From DATKPE01 sp033854175 (GTDB lineage Bacteria; Bacteroidota; Ignavibacteria; UBA10030; SZUA-254), in contig JAWOKN010000155.1 in assembly GCA_033854175.1 (NCBI GenBank), positions 1-32,001 of the forward strand: a stretch of 32,001 nucleotides of DNA, read 5' to 3'. A program made the translations under genes and the position numbers. Below, one piece after another: positions 1 through 8,027 of this stretch. Every line of letters begins with the position of its first letter. The first letter of the stretch is position 1. The notes below the pieces were generated by a model that was not told the DNA's origin, did no database searches, and saw nothing but the letters and a program-made list of their open reading frames with translations.

Positions 1-2117
1 ATCCATTTCGTTCCTCCATCCACCGTAAAAAATAGCCCGAACTCGGTCCCTGCAAAAAGTAGATTGGGGTTTACATGATCTTCGGCGATGGCAAGCACCG
101 GACCATATGCAGGCAGATTTCCTTTGACCGGTTGCCAGGTCTTGCCGGCATCATGACTTTTCAGCAGATAAGGAGAGAAATCCCCGTTCTTGTGGTTGTC
201 AAATGCAGCATAAACAGTCCCGGCCTCGTACTGGGATGCGCAAATGCGGCTGACAAATGTCCGCTCCGGTACTCCGGGGAACTTCTCGGTTTTTCGCCAG
301 ACTGCCCCTCCATCCCCGGTCACATTTATAAGCCCGTCATCCGTTCCAACATAAATTAATCCCTCCTTCACAGGTGATTCGCTCATTGCCGTACAATTTC
401 CGTAAAGCGACGTCGATGCGTTCTTGGCGACGGCATCCACCCCCCAGACCTTTCCCATGACCGGTAATGCATTCCGGTCAATTTCCCTTGTAAGATCGCC
501 GCTGACAGCCACCCATGTATCCCCCCTGTCTTCACTCCGGAATAATATATTTGCTGCGAAATAGAGCCGCGTATGTTTGTGAGGACTGATCAGAAGTGGT
601 GAATCCCAGTTCCAGCGAAGCGGTGCTTCACCCTTGCCGGATTGGGGCTGAATCCCCAACTGCTCACCCGAACGGCGGTCAAAACGAATCAGTCCACCGT
701 ACTGGCTCTCGCTGTAGACGGTATTCGGATCTTCCGGATCGACCCGTGACTGGAAACCATCCCCGCCAGTGGTCACAAACCAGTCGGAGTTCACGATTCC
801 CGAGGCACTCATCGTCCGCGAAGGACCTCCAAGCGTAAAATTATCCTGGGTTCCTCCATAAACGTTGTAGAAGGGCTGCCCGTTGTCGACACAAACATCA
901 TAAAATTGCGTCACCGGCAGATTGGATTTAAAATCCCAGGTTGCACCGCGGTCAAAACTTTCGTACAAACCCCCATCACATCCCGCGAGGTAATGATTTG
1001 TATTATCCCCCTCAATCCACATCGCATGATTATCCACGTGTTTGGACTTTTCACCCAACCGTGAAAATGTCTTTCCACCGTCGTTTGTCACCATAATAAA
1101 GACGTCCATCAGGTACACCCGATCGACATTTTTCGGATCTGCAATTATTGTCCCGTAATATTGTGGGCTGCTGGAAATGACGTCATTCCTTTTTTCCCAG
1201 GTCGCACCGTAATCGACCGATCTGAAGAATCCTCCCTGTTTCGTTGTGGCTTCAACGGTCGCATAGATGACTTTTGAATCAGCCGGAGATATTGCCAGAC
1301 CAATCCTCCCGATATCCCCGGATGGTAGCCCGTTGGTAATTTTCACCCACGTCGAACCGTTATCCGTCGACTTGTACACAGCCGATTCAGGACCGCCGTC
1401 GATCAGCGTCCATACGTGGCGCCGGCGCTGATACGATGAAGCGTACAGGATGTCAGGGTTCTTCGGATCGATCACCAGATCTGTCGCCCCCGTGTTTTCG
1501 CTCACCGAAAGAACATTCTTCCACGACTTCCCGCCATCGGTGCTTTTAAAGACACCCCGGTCGCCCCCCGGATTCCAGAGAGGACCCTGGCTTGCGACAA
1601 ACACGACATTGGAGTTCCGCGGATCAATGACGATTCGGGCGATATGTTCGGACTTCTTGAGGCCCATATTTTTCCACGATTGCCCTCCGTCACCTGACCG
1701 GTAGATTCCGTCTCCGTATCCCACACTCCTCTGGCTGTTGTTCTCACCTGTACCCACCCAAACGACAAGGGGATTATTTGGATCAAGAGTCACGCACCCT
1801 ATGGAATACGAACCTTCGTTTTCAAAAACCGGCGACCAGGTAGTACCAGCGTTGACCGTTTTCCAGACCCCTCCCGACGCCGAAGCAATATACCATGTCG
1901 TGCGGTCGGTGGGGTCGACGGCAATGGAGGATATCCTCCCCGATGTCAACGCCGGGCCGATCGATCTGAGTTTCAGACCATTAAATGTTCCCGCCGACAT
2001 CGGACCCGTGGATTTCGATGTGTCATGATCCGTGGCTCCGGCCGCGAGGCTTACATCGGCGGCGAACCAGATGAGGGCGAGGCAAACGACAATTTCCCGT
2101 ATGGTACGATAGTTCAT
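1..2117 (-). CDS. Secreted sortilin/VPS10-like BNR-repeat protein, C-terminus cut by window edge
   Basis: The reading frame is open from an ATG at 2117 to the left edge, about 705 residues, and the C-terminus lies outside the window. It starts with a hydrophobic signal peptide (about residues 8-26). About eleven Asp-box motifs of the form S-x-D-x-G-x-[TS]-W follow (for example KSTDGGKSW, RSGDGGQSW, KSHDAGKTW), spaced as in sortilin/VPS10 or BNR beta-propellers. Such ten-bladed propellers are secreted or periplasmic and may be sialidase-like or binding proteins; no catalytic residues can be assigned here. The start is supported by AGGAG (complement of 2127-2131) nine bases upstream. It is a paralogue of the 1057-residue protein at 16475-19648, sharing the N-terminal plan (IGP...GRISSIAVDP / asp-box / GxxxGVWKT). 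Family membership is clear; the function is unknown. Confidence 0.88.
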   Translation of the reverse strand, partial: MNYRTIREIVVCLALIWFAADVSLAAGATDHDTSKSTGPMSAGTFNGLKLRSIGPALTSGRISSIAVDPTDRTTWYIASASGGVWKTVNAGTTWSPVFENEGSYSIGCVTLDPNNPLVVWVGTGENNSQRSVGYGDGIYRSGDGGQSWKNMGLKKSEHIARIVIDPRNSNVVFVASQGPLWNPGGDRGVFKSTDGGKSWKNVLSVSENTGATDLVIDPKNPDILYASSYQRRRHVWTLIDGGPESAVYKSTDNGSTWVKITNGLPSGDIGRIGLAISPADSKVIYATVEATTKQGGFFRSVDYGATWEKRNDVISSSPQYYGTIIADPKNVDRVYLMDVFIMVTNDGGKTFSRLGEKSKHVDNHAMWIEGDNTNHYLAGCDGGLYESFDRGATWDFKSNLPVTQFYDVCVDNGQPFYNVYGGTQDNFTLGGPSRTMSASGIVNSDWFVTTGGDGFQSRVDPEDPNTVYSESQYGGLIRFDRRSGEQLGIQPQSGKGEAPLRWNWDSPLLISPHKHTRLYFAANILFRSEDRGDTWVAVSGDLTREIDRNALPVMGKVWGVDAVAKNASTSLYGNCTAMSESPVKEGLIYVGTDDGLINVTGDGGAVWRKTEKFPGVPERTFVSRICASQYEAGTVYAAFDNHKNGDFSPYLLKSHDAGKTWQPVKGNLPAYGPVLAIAEDHVNPNLLFAGTEFGLFFTVDGGTKW

Positions 2118-2281
2118 TGGAATGTGCTCCTGTTTTCTGAATTGTAAATATCAATCTTCCGGAGATTGGTTATACGGCATTTGGCGGGCAGTGCTGTCGT
2201 ACTCAGGGTGACCGTACCGCCGCCAGACCGCTGTCGCGTCATCCCCCTGATGACCAATGACCACGCAACCAGGGAGACTTG

Positions 2282-2794
2282 TTATTTTATGCGCTCATAC
2301 TCAAATATCTCATGCGGCGGTGTTTTCCCTCCCATCCGCATGGTCCACTCCTGCGAGAAATGATCAGGATCTTTGAACGTCAACTTAAGATTCGTCATAC
2401 AGTCAGCGTCGGGAGCAGACAGATTCGTGGCATCCACAAACGAAAAATCAATGGTTTTCCCATCCTTCGACAGACCACGGGATCTCATCCGGGGCTGATT
2501 TCCCATCGAGCAGTAATGGGTCAGTACCGTTGACTTACCATCAGGGTGATACATGGTGATCATCGCATCCTGATCCTCCGGCATACTAAGCTCCTCCATA
2601 ACTGCGCTACCCGCGGAAACAACCTTGTAGGAAACTGTGAATGATTTGTCTTTTTCATCCTTCCCTTTCCAGGTACCGGCGAGGGATTTGATTTTCTCGA
2701 AGGCTGGTGTGGATTTCCCCTTCTCCGGTTTCTCGCCGGAAAAAACAACCATGACACTTAGAAGCGAGATAATGGTAACCATGAGGATTTTCAT
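2282..2794 (-). CDS. Small secreted lipocalin-like hypothetical protein
   Basis: This 170-residue protein has a clear N-terminal signal peptide (hydrophobic residues 3-19, ending near FSGEK). A single soluble domain follows, opening with FEKIKSLAGTWKGK, the kind of start seen in lipocalin-like and DUF1579-type beta-barrel domains. Other recognisable stretches are VMEELSMP, MITMYHPDG, LTHYCSMGNQPRM and FSFVDATNLSAPDADCM, followed by a closing FKDPDHFSQEW strand. I recall this pattern from secreted hypothetical proteins in several environmental phyla, but know no assigned function. The start has AAGGAG seven to eight bases upstream (complement of about 2801-2807). It is monocistronic by spacing: 164 bp separates it from the sortilin-like gene and 269 bp from the HEAT operon. 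Ligand binding in the periplasm is only a guess from the fold. Confidence 0.8.
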   Translation of the reverse strand: MKILMVTIISLLSVMVVFSGEKPEKGKSTPAFEKIKSLAGTWKGKDEKDKSFTVSYKVVSAGSAVMEELSMPEDQDAMITMYHPDGKSTVLTHYCSMGNQPRMRSRGLSKDGKTIDFSFVDATNLSAPDADCMTNLKLTFKDPDHFSQEWTMRMGGKTPPHEIFEYERIK

Positions 2795-3063
2795 GAATAG
2801 ATCTCCTTATGTGTAACGACGATACCGAAAACTCTTCCGACCGATCAAGGACGCCCCCCTATCAGTGTAACGCCTAACGTAATAAAAATAATAATGACCT
2901 TCAAGGGGATTTGGGGAGATCGGACACGATTTCTTTGTAACTCCCGGAGGACAGAAGGATATCTCCTTAAATTGACAGCTTTAAGGAAATTGTGCGCGAC
3001 AAGGGGTAAATAAGGTACCGAGAGGAATCCGTAAACAAGAAAGGGCGGAGGAAGGGCTGACGG

Positions 3064-4206
3064 TTAATTTCTCACAATGTGAATCAGAGCATCCAATGCC
3101 TCCCGCATATCAATTTGGCTTAGCCAGAAAATAGCTTCTCTCCGGACAAGGATATTTTGATTTGTCTCGGCTACGTCGATCAGAGGCTGAACTCCACCAG
3201 CGTCGGGAAGTTCATAGAGCGCAAATACAGCTTTCTTTTTGATCTCCACATCATCGTCCCGATTCCGGTTTTCCGGGCCAGCAGCGGCTATTTTCTTCGA
3301 AGCCCTCTGTCCCAGCCAGAATGCAGCCGTTTTTCTGACCTTCTCCGACCGGGCATTCCGGGCTAAACGTATCAGACTCTCCACCGCATTTCCGTTCGTC
3401 ATCTCACCTAAAACTACGACAGACTGTTCACGGACCTCGCCCTCCATATCCTCCTCTGCCCGGTGCTCAAGTAGAGCCACAGCCTCATCCAGATCGCACT
3501 GGCCGAGCCAAAAACCTGCCTCCTTCCGCAACATACCCGTCTCCGGCCCGAGAAGGATCGAACGCAGAAACTGAAAAACCTTCTCCGTCGGGGAATGTAT
3601 CCCGACCGCCATAATAAGCCCTTTCCTGGTCTCCCGTGAGGAGGTCTTTCCATACTCGCTGGAGAGGAGATCAACGCTCTCATCTTCCGCACCATTCCCG
3701 ATCCAGATCAAGGGATCGCCGTACAGGTTTACATGGAGAGAAAGATTGCTCACCCTGACCTCATCAATTTCCTGCTTATCATCATTCCGGAGGTGTATGA
3801 GCACGCCGATCTCCTTGACAATCCGACGGGCATGATTCCCCCCGCCTTCAAAAGAAAATTCTCCGTTAAATTCTCCCTCAAATTTCTCCTTCCCATGGGT
3901 CCAATGCTCCCCCATGTTGATGCCGGTGATCACATCACGAAGTGAGGGTTTATTCTTGATTGGATCTGATGAATACGATCCGATAAAGGAATTCTCCGGC
4001 ATGAGCTTTTTTATTGAATACCCAACCCAATACCCCCCGCTGATTGATCGGACCGACGCTTCACGAAGTGCATGCTGCCAGCGAGCGGGAAGCGCCTGGG
4101 ATGAATCAGACAGGTTCACAACCTGCTGGGTATAGAGGGGATTCCGACACGCAACCTGGACGAGGATACCGATAAGGATCAGAAAATTGTATACTGTCCG
4201 CGTCAT
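3064..4206 (-). CDS. Exported HEAT-repeat protein (distal gene of ECF operon)
   Basis: This is a 380-residue protein. The N-terminal hydrophobic segment (about residues 7-19) ends in VQVAC, which could be a signal peptide with a lipid-modified Cys20, but Gln at -3 makes the lipobox atypical. Residues about 25-190 show no domain I recognise. The C-terminal half holds about five HEAT-like helical repeats of roughly 31 residues, marked by RKEAGFWLGQ, REQSVVVLGE, RKTAAFWLGQ, KKKAVFALYE and RREAIFWLSQ. HEAT solenoids usually bind proteins. The ATG overlaps the stop codon of the preceding HEAT gene by one base (TAATG at 4208-4204), so translation is probably coupled. It closes an operon that begins with an ECF sigma factor at 7208. 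The partner and role are unknown; an envelope-associated scaffold or sensor is inference. Confidence 0.85.
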   Translation of the reverse strand: MTRTVYNFLILIGILVQVACRNPLYTQQVVNLSDSSQALPARWQHALREASVRSISGGYWVGYSIKKLMPENSFIGSYSSDPIKNKPSLRDVITGINMGEHWTHGKEKFEGEFNGEFSFEGGGNHARRIVKEIGVLIHLRNDDKQEIDEVRVSNLSLHVNLYGDPLIWIGNGAEDESVDLLSSEYGKTSSRETRKGLIMAVGIHSPTEKVFQFLRSILLGPETGMLRKEAGFWLGQCDLDEAVALLEHRAEEDMEGEVREQSVVVLGEMTNGNAVESLIRLARNARSEKVRKTAAFWLGQRASKKIAAAGPENRNRDDDVEIKKKAVFALYELPDAGGVQPLIDVAETNQNILVRREAIFWLSQIDMREALDALIHIVRN

Positions 4207-5792
4207 TATTTCCTCTCCCCCGGCTGGTCTCCGAGGATTTCCAGCAGCACCGCCCGGGCCTTTGCCGTCCCGATCTGACCCAGCGCCTGCACCGCGGCAC
4301 TCCGGAGTTTTCTGTCGGTTTCCTTCTTCGCGATCTGTGAAAGATACGGAACAGCGTCGTCACTGCCGGTATTTCCCAGGGTATATATCGCCGCGGTCCG
4401 TAGTTCAGGATCCTTTTCTTCCGTCAATATCGTCCCTAGAGTCTTTATAGAGTTTTTATCTGTCTCATTCCCGATCTGGTAAAGCGCCTGGGTCTTTACC
4501 ACGGATGAATGCGCGTGACGGATGATATCAAGCATGATATCCGCTCTCCCCTCCCCAGCGGTATTATTAAGTGCATAGACAGCCGATTTCGCGATCCGCT
4601 CGTCCGGATTGTTGATGGCCACAGACCGGAGAATATCCCGTGTACGCGGCTGGTTGGTGTTGCCAAGACTGTAGACGGCTGCCTCCTGAGTCCTCGGATC
4701 TTTAGCGTTCTGGATGATTTCCATCAGCATATCGACGGAAATCTCATTTTGGTGATTGCCGATGGCGTAGGCAGCGGCCTTTGAAAGCTCGGGATCTGTT
4801 TCGCTCAGCGCAACCTCCTTCAATACTGAAAGCGAGGACGTATCTTCCCGGTTGCCCAGAGAATAAAGTGCTGCCTTGCGGGTTTCCGAAGATTTACTTT
4901 CCCTGAGAATGCGCCGGAGTTCCATCGTTGCCTGGCCGCTCGACAAATTTCCGAGACTGTATGTCGCCGCTGTCGCAAGTTTTGCCTCGGGATCCGTACG
5001 GCCGACCTCCCCCAGAAATTGTGCCAGACCATTGGCATCGGTGTTCGATAGAGCATATAAGGCCGCCGTCCGCACTTCAATATCCGTGTTTGACCGGACA
5101 ATCCGCCTGAGGACACCTGAAACAGCCGTATCGTTCCCCTGATTCATTGCGTATATGGCATCTTTCCTTACCTTGATGCTCGGGTCGTGCATCGCGATAT
5201 CACTCAATTTCTTTATGCTTTCCGGAGTCTCCATATTGCCGATGACGTAGACAATCTTACTTCTCAGCTCCTCGCTTTTTGTACCGTCGTAGAGCTCGAT
5301 AAGCGTTTTATACGATTCCTCACTACGGATATTCCCCAGGGCATACAATGCGGTGAGTTTGACATCCTCATCCTCGGAATGCCCGAGACTCTTAATGTCC
5401 GACTCGTATTCAGGCTTGCCTGCAGCGGCAAGCATCCTCGCAATTACCGCCATATTCGACTCAGCATCATTGACCCATTTGCTTTTCGGATACGCCCGGA
5501 CAAAATCCTTATAACACTTGTAGATTGTCTCCTTGTCGTCGCCGCTCTTGTCTCGGGCGTAACAGCTCCAGTAATGGGCTGCATCGATCAGGTCGCTCTT
5601 TGAGTACTTTTCCATAAAGTCTGCAAACTTTTTCATCGCATCAGCCCATTTCTCGTCAAGAATGTATCCGTAGGCTTTTTCATATGCTTTCGATGCCGCC
5701 GATCCCTGGCCATGTAACCTGCCGGGGTGCACCATCATGAGTACGGCCACGACGGAGGCGCCGACAAGACATTTCATCGTTTTACGTTCCAT
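4206..5792 (-). CDS. Exported TPR plus HEAT-repeat protein (12 HEAT units)
   Basis: This protein has 528 residues from the ATG at 5792. A longer open frame reaches 5930 but overlaps the anti-sigma gene. The 5792 start is preferred because GGAG lies seven bases upstream and a signal peptide (about residues 6-28, ending near RLHGQG) follows at once. Residues about 33-125 look like TPR/YbgF-type helices (AYGYILDEKWADAMKKF, DFVRAYPKSKWV). About twelve HEAT units of 31-32 residues then run to the C-terminus. Each is marked by A-x-Y-x-[LI]-G-N variants such as ALYALGN, AATYSLGN, AAAYAIGN, AAVYSLGN and AAIYTLGN. It lies 16 bp downstream of the anti-sigma gene and overlaps the next HEAT gene by one base. 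A periplasmic protein-binding solenoid is the likely structure; the binding partner is unknown. Confidence 0.87.
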   Translation of the reverse strand: MERKTMKCLVGASVVAVLMMVHPGRLHGQGSAASKAYEKAYGYILDEKWADAMKKFADFMEKYSKSDLIDAAHYWSCYARDKSGDDKETIYKCYKDFVRAYPKSKWVNDAESNMAVIARMLAAAGKPEYESDIKSLGHSEDEDVKLTALYALGNIRSEESYKTLIELYDGTKSEELRSKIVYVIGNMETPESIKKLSDIAMHDPSIKVRKDAIYAMNQGNDTAVSGVLRRIVRSNTDIEVRTAALYALSNTDANGLAQFLGEVGRTDPEAKLATAATYSLGNLSSGQATMELRRILRESKSSETRKAALYSLGNREDTSSLSVLKEVALSETDPELSKAAAYAIGNHQNEISVDMLMEIIQNAKDPRTQEAAVYSLGNTNQPRTRDILRSVAINNPDERIAKSAVYALNNTAGEGRADIMLDIIRHAHSSVVKTQALYQIGNETDKNSIKTLGTILTEEKDPELRTAAIYTLGNTGSDDAVPYLSQIAKKETDRKLRSAAVQALGQIGTAKARAVLLEILGDQPGERK

Positions 5793-5808
5793 GGTAATTC
5801 TCCATTCT

Positions 5809-6621
5809 TTATAGGTTAGTTTTCTGATGACCGGTCCTTTTTTTATCCATTCCGGCCGCGGCACGCATCTCCTCAAGGTTGATTTTGAGAAGAATCGATT
5901 TTCTGTCAACCCCTTTCTCAACGAACTCAATCACCGGCTTACCCTTACCGACCTCGATATTCGCAAGCTGTAGCAGGATAATTTCGAGATCCTGAACAAG
6001 CTGGCGGAGCTGGCGCTCATCCGGCCGGTTCAGAGCCACCGTGAGTACCCTTGCCTGATCAATCAGCTCCCGCGATACCTTGCGTTCATGATCGATATCA
6101 AGAACGGTCCGGTGTTCCTCTGTCATATTGGTCAGACCGAGCAGGAGGTTTTTCGAGCGTTCGAGGTACGCGAGGGTACTCACCATGGTTGAGTCTACTG
6201 AAACAGATTGCCTCGTTTCTCCGGCAAGAGGTTCGGCCGGTTGACGGGCGATAAACACCACTTTCCCGATATAGATCCCCAACGCAACCAACAGCACAGC
6301 GGCGATTCCATAAGCCCAGACCGGGACGCGGGCAGGACGCCAGCCAAATGCTGTCTCTTTCCGGGAATGATGACTGACCGCCTTCTCCCGTTCTGACGTG
6401 AGAGAGGGAACAAGCCGGTCCCAGAAATTCACCATATACTGCTCATCCGGCTCTTCCCTCCTACGCTCACTCATCATGGAAAGCGTCATCATCATCTCAT
6501 CGAACTCGGAACGACATACAGCACAAGTCGCGAGATGCTGTTCGAATTCCCGACGAATATCCCCCTGTAATTCCTTATATGCAGCCTCCGGGAACAGATC
6601 CCGACATCGGTTACATCTCAT
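5809..6621 (-). CDS. Zinc-finger transmembrane anti-sigma factor
   Basis: This 270-residue protein starts with a zf-HC2/ZAS-type domain: Cys3 and Cys6 and the signature His29-x3-Cys33-x2-Cys36, typical of anti-sigma factors that hold their ECF sigma in the cytoplasm. One transmembrane helix lies at about residues 101-123 (VWAYGIAAVLLVALGIYIG). A helical, charged extracytoplasmic domain of about 145 residues follows, which would be the sensory part. Its ATG overlaps the sigma-factor stop codon by four bases (ATGA, 6618-6621), the usual arrangement for a sigma/anti-sigma pair and a sign of translational coupling. Two exported HEAT proteins follow in the same operon and are plausible partners of the external domain (inference). 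The signal sensed cannot be read from the sequence. Confidence 0.9.
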   Translation of the reverse strand: MRCNRCRDLFPEAAYKELQGDIRREFEQHLATCAVCRSEFDEMMMTLSMMSERRREEPDEQYMVNFWDRLVPSLTSEREKAVSHHSRKETAFGWRPARVPVWAYGIAAVLLVALGIYIGKVVFIARQPAEPLAGETRQSVSVDSTMVSTLAYLERSKNLLLGLTNMTEEHRTVLDIDHERKVSRELIDQARVLTVALNRPDERQLRQLVQDLEIILLQLANIEVGKGKPVIEFVEKGVDRKSILLKINLEEMRAAAGMDKKRTGHQKTNL

Positions 6622-7208
6622 GGCTTAACTCCTTGAAGTCCAAAACCGCCCCTGTACGGAGCAAGTTCTTTTTTTAAACGCCGGATGGCACGGAACAGGT
6701 ACGATTTAACTGTCCCTTCCGCGATCTGCATAGTCTCGGCGATCTGCTTCAGCGGAAGATCGTGATAGTGCCGCAAGACAAACACCGTCCGTTCCTGTTG
6801 TGTCAGGGACGAAAGAGCCCGTTCAATGTGCCCCTGCAATAGACCCGATTCCGCGGCCCGCTCGGGTGACAGCATTCCAGCCGATGCAATCCCCCCGGAG
6901 GAATGTTCATCTCCATCAGAATCGTTATAGGGAACCATTCTTCTTTTCGAAGCCCGTTGATGATCCATACAGACATTCATCGTTATCCTGTACAACCAGG
7001 TGCTCCATTTCGCTTCCCCCCGGAAATTTTGCAGTGCCCGATAGGCCCTGATGAAAACCTCCTGGGAAAGATCTTCAGCGTCGTGACGATCGCCCGTCAT
7101 GTCGTACGCAAGTCGGTAGACGTTGATCTTCGAGCGCTCGACCAGTTCCCTAAAAGCCCGGGTGTCACCCTGTCGCGCACTGTCGATCAGCAACTGCTCA
7201 TCGGTCAC
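6618..7208 (-). CDS. RNA polymerase ECF-type sigma factor
   Basis: This 196-residue protein has the two-domain layout of ECF (sigma-24-like) factors. Region 2, about residues 20-88, contains DAEDLSQEVFIRAYRAL and WLYRITMNVCMDHQR for core binding and -10 recognition. Region 4, about residues 128-182, contains LTQQERTVFVLRHYHDL and IAEGTVKSYLFRAIRRLKK, a helix-turn-helix that reads the -35. The start codon is GTG (7208-7206) with AAGGA six to seven bases upstream, which decides the start. It is first in an operon with a ZAS-type anti-sigma factor (4-bp overlap) and two HEAT proteins. ECF factors often drive their own operon; the upstream segment holds a CGTCCTATA element (7228-7236) that could be a -10, but this is unproven. 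Confidence 0.93.
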   Translation of the reverse strand: MTDEQLLIDSARQGDTRAFRELVERSKINVYRLAYDMTGDRHDAEDLSQEVFIRAYRALQNFRGEAKWSTWLYRITMNVCMDHQRASKRRMVPYNDSDGDEHSSGGIASAGMLSPERAAESGLLQGHIERALSSLTQQERTVFVLRHYHDLPLKQIAETMQIAEGTVKSYLFRAIRRLKKELAPYRGGFGLQGVKP

Positions 7209-7227
7209 GAATTATCCTTTTTTGTAC

Positions 7228-7251
7228 TATAGGACGAAGTGATGGTGAAAA
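7228..7251 (-). promoter_or_regulatory. Possible ECF-type promoter of the sigma/anti-sigma/HEAT operon
   Basis: Reading the minus strand, TTTTCA (7251-7246) is followed after 9 bases by CGTCCTATA (7236-7228), 19 bases before the GTG start. CGTC-type -10 elements are typical of ECF sigma factors. A closely similar pair precedes the other sigma gene (12091-12113). No GGAAC-type -35 is present, so the call is tentative. Confidence 0.3.
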
Positions 7252-7348
7252 AGGTTTACGCATCAAATGGAATGAAGACGCCTGCAAAATTGCCCGTTTT
7301 TAAGGAAGAATGGGCGATCGACAAAGGGGGGATGAACGGGGCATCGAG

Positions 7349-7924
7349 TCAAACGTCCACAAGCCGTAAATCCTTTCCTTTGCGGAGTTTTGTGATATAG
7401 ATGATTTGACCCATGTGCACCGCCACATGCTCTACGACGTGCGAGACGGCGTCGAGACAGGTTGCGTCCCACTTCTGAAAATGGCGTAGTTCCAGGATTT
7501 GCCGCGCATCGAATTTTTTCAGGACCTTGTCCGCGTCATGAACCGCCCCCTCGAAGAGTTTCAATAACTCCTCCTTGGGGATATGCCGGCGCTCCCGAAA
7601 TTCCATTGGGCGGTTCCGTTCGTCGGCCGCACCACCAAGTCCGCTGATGATCCACTGGCGGATGTTTCCTGAAAGGTGGAGGAGCAGGTTACCGATACTA
7701 TTATCAGTTTCATGTCCGCGCCACCAGATATCCTGGTCATCAAGCTCCTCAAGGCACTTTTTGATCATCGGTAGATATTCCTCCGCCAATCGCCGGCTGC
7801 AATAGGACAGATACACCTCGGCGACGGAGAGATTGAACGAAGCGTACGCCCTTTTTTTCGCTGGATTTGATGCACGATTTTTGCTCCGCTTCCCCGATCG
7901 AGAACCAGCAACCCGCTTGGCCAT
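7349..7924 (-). CDS. DinB/DUF1572-type four-helix metalloprotein
   Basis: This 191-residue cytoplasmic protein has a lysine/arginine-rich N-terminus (about 30 residues) and then a DinB-like four-helix bundle. Candidate metal ligands are the His of LLLHLSGNIRQW near residue 84 and the C-terminal cluster HVVEHVAVHMGQIIY near residues 165-180. This spacing matches the three-His site of DinB/YfiT-like and DUF1572 proteins. Such proteins include thiol-dependent S-transferases using bacillithiol or mycothiol, but many members have no known reaction and none is proven here. AAGGAGG lies five bases before the ATG at 7924, so the start is firm. It lies between the sigma operon and the ABC transporter, 140 bp and 103 bp from them, and is probably transcribed alone. 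Confidence 0.82.
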   Translation of the reverse strand: MAKRVAGSRSGKRSKNRASNPAKKRAYASFNLSVAEVYLSYCSRRLAEEYLPMIKKCLEELDDQDIWWRGHETDNSIGNLLLHLSGNIRQWIISGLGGAADERNRPMEFRERRHIPKEELLKLFEGAVHDADKVLKKFDARQILELRHFQKWDATCLDAVSHVVEHVAVHMGQIIYITKLRKGKDLRLVDV

Positions 7925-8027
7925 CAGACCTCCTTGATGTTATGGTTATGTATGATGCAGACGATGCTCTACGATGACACCCAACGCGATGAGACGGTAC
8001 AATATCAATCCCCCGCTTAAATACAAA

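Noticed and set aside
2850..2900. Possible promoter TTGAAG with an AT-rich -10 for the lipocalin-like gene
   Set aside because: With a 17-base spacer the -10 would be TACGTT, too poor a match to list as a feature.
5793..5930. N-terminal extension of the TPR/HEAT protein
   Set aside because: It overlaps the anti-sigma gene. A Shine-Dalgarno and signal peptide support the start at 5792.
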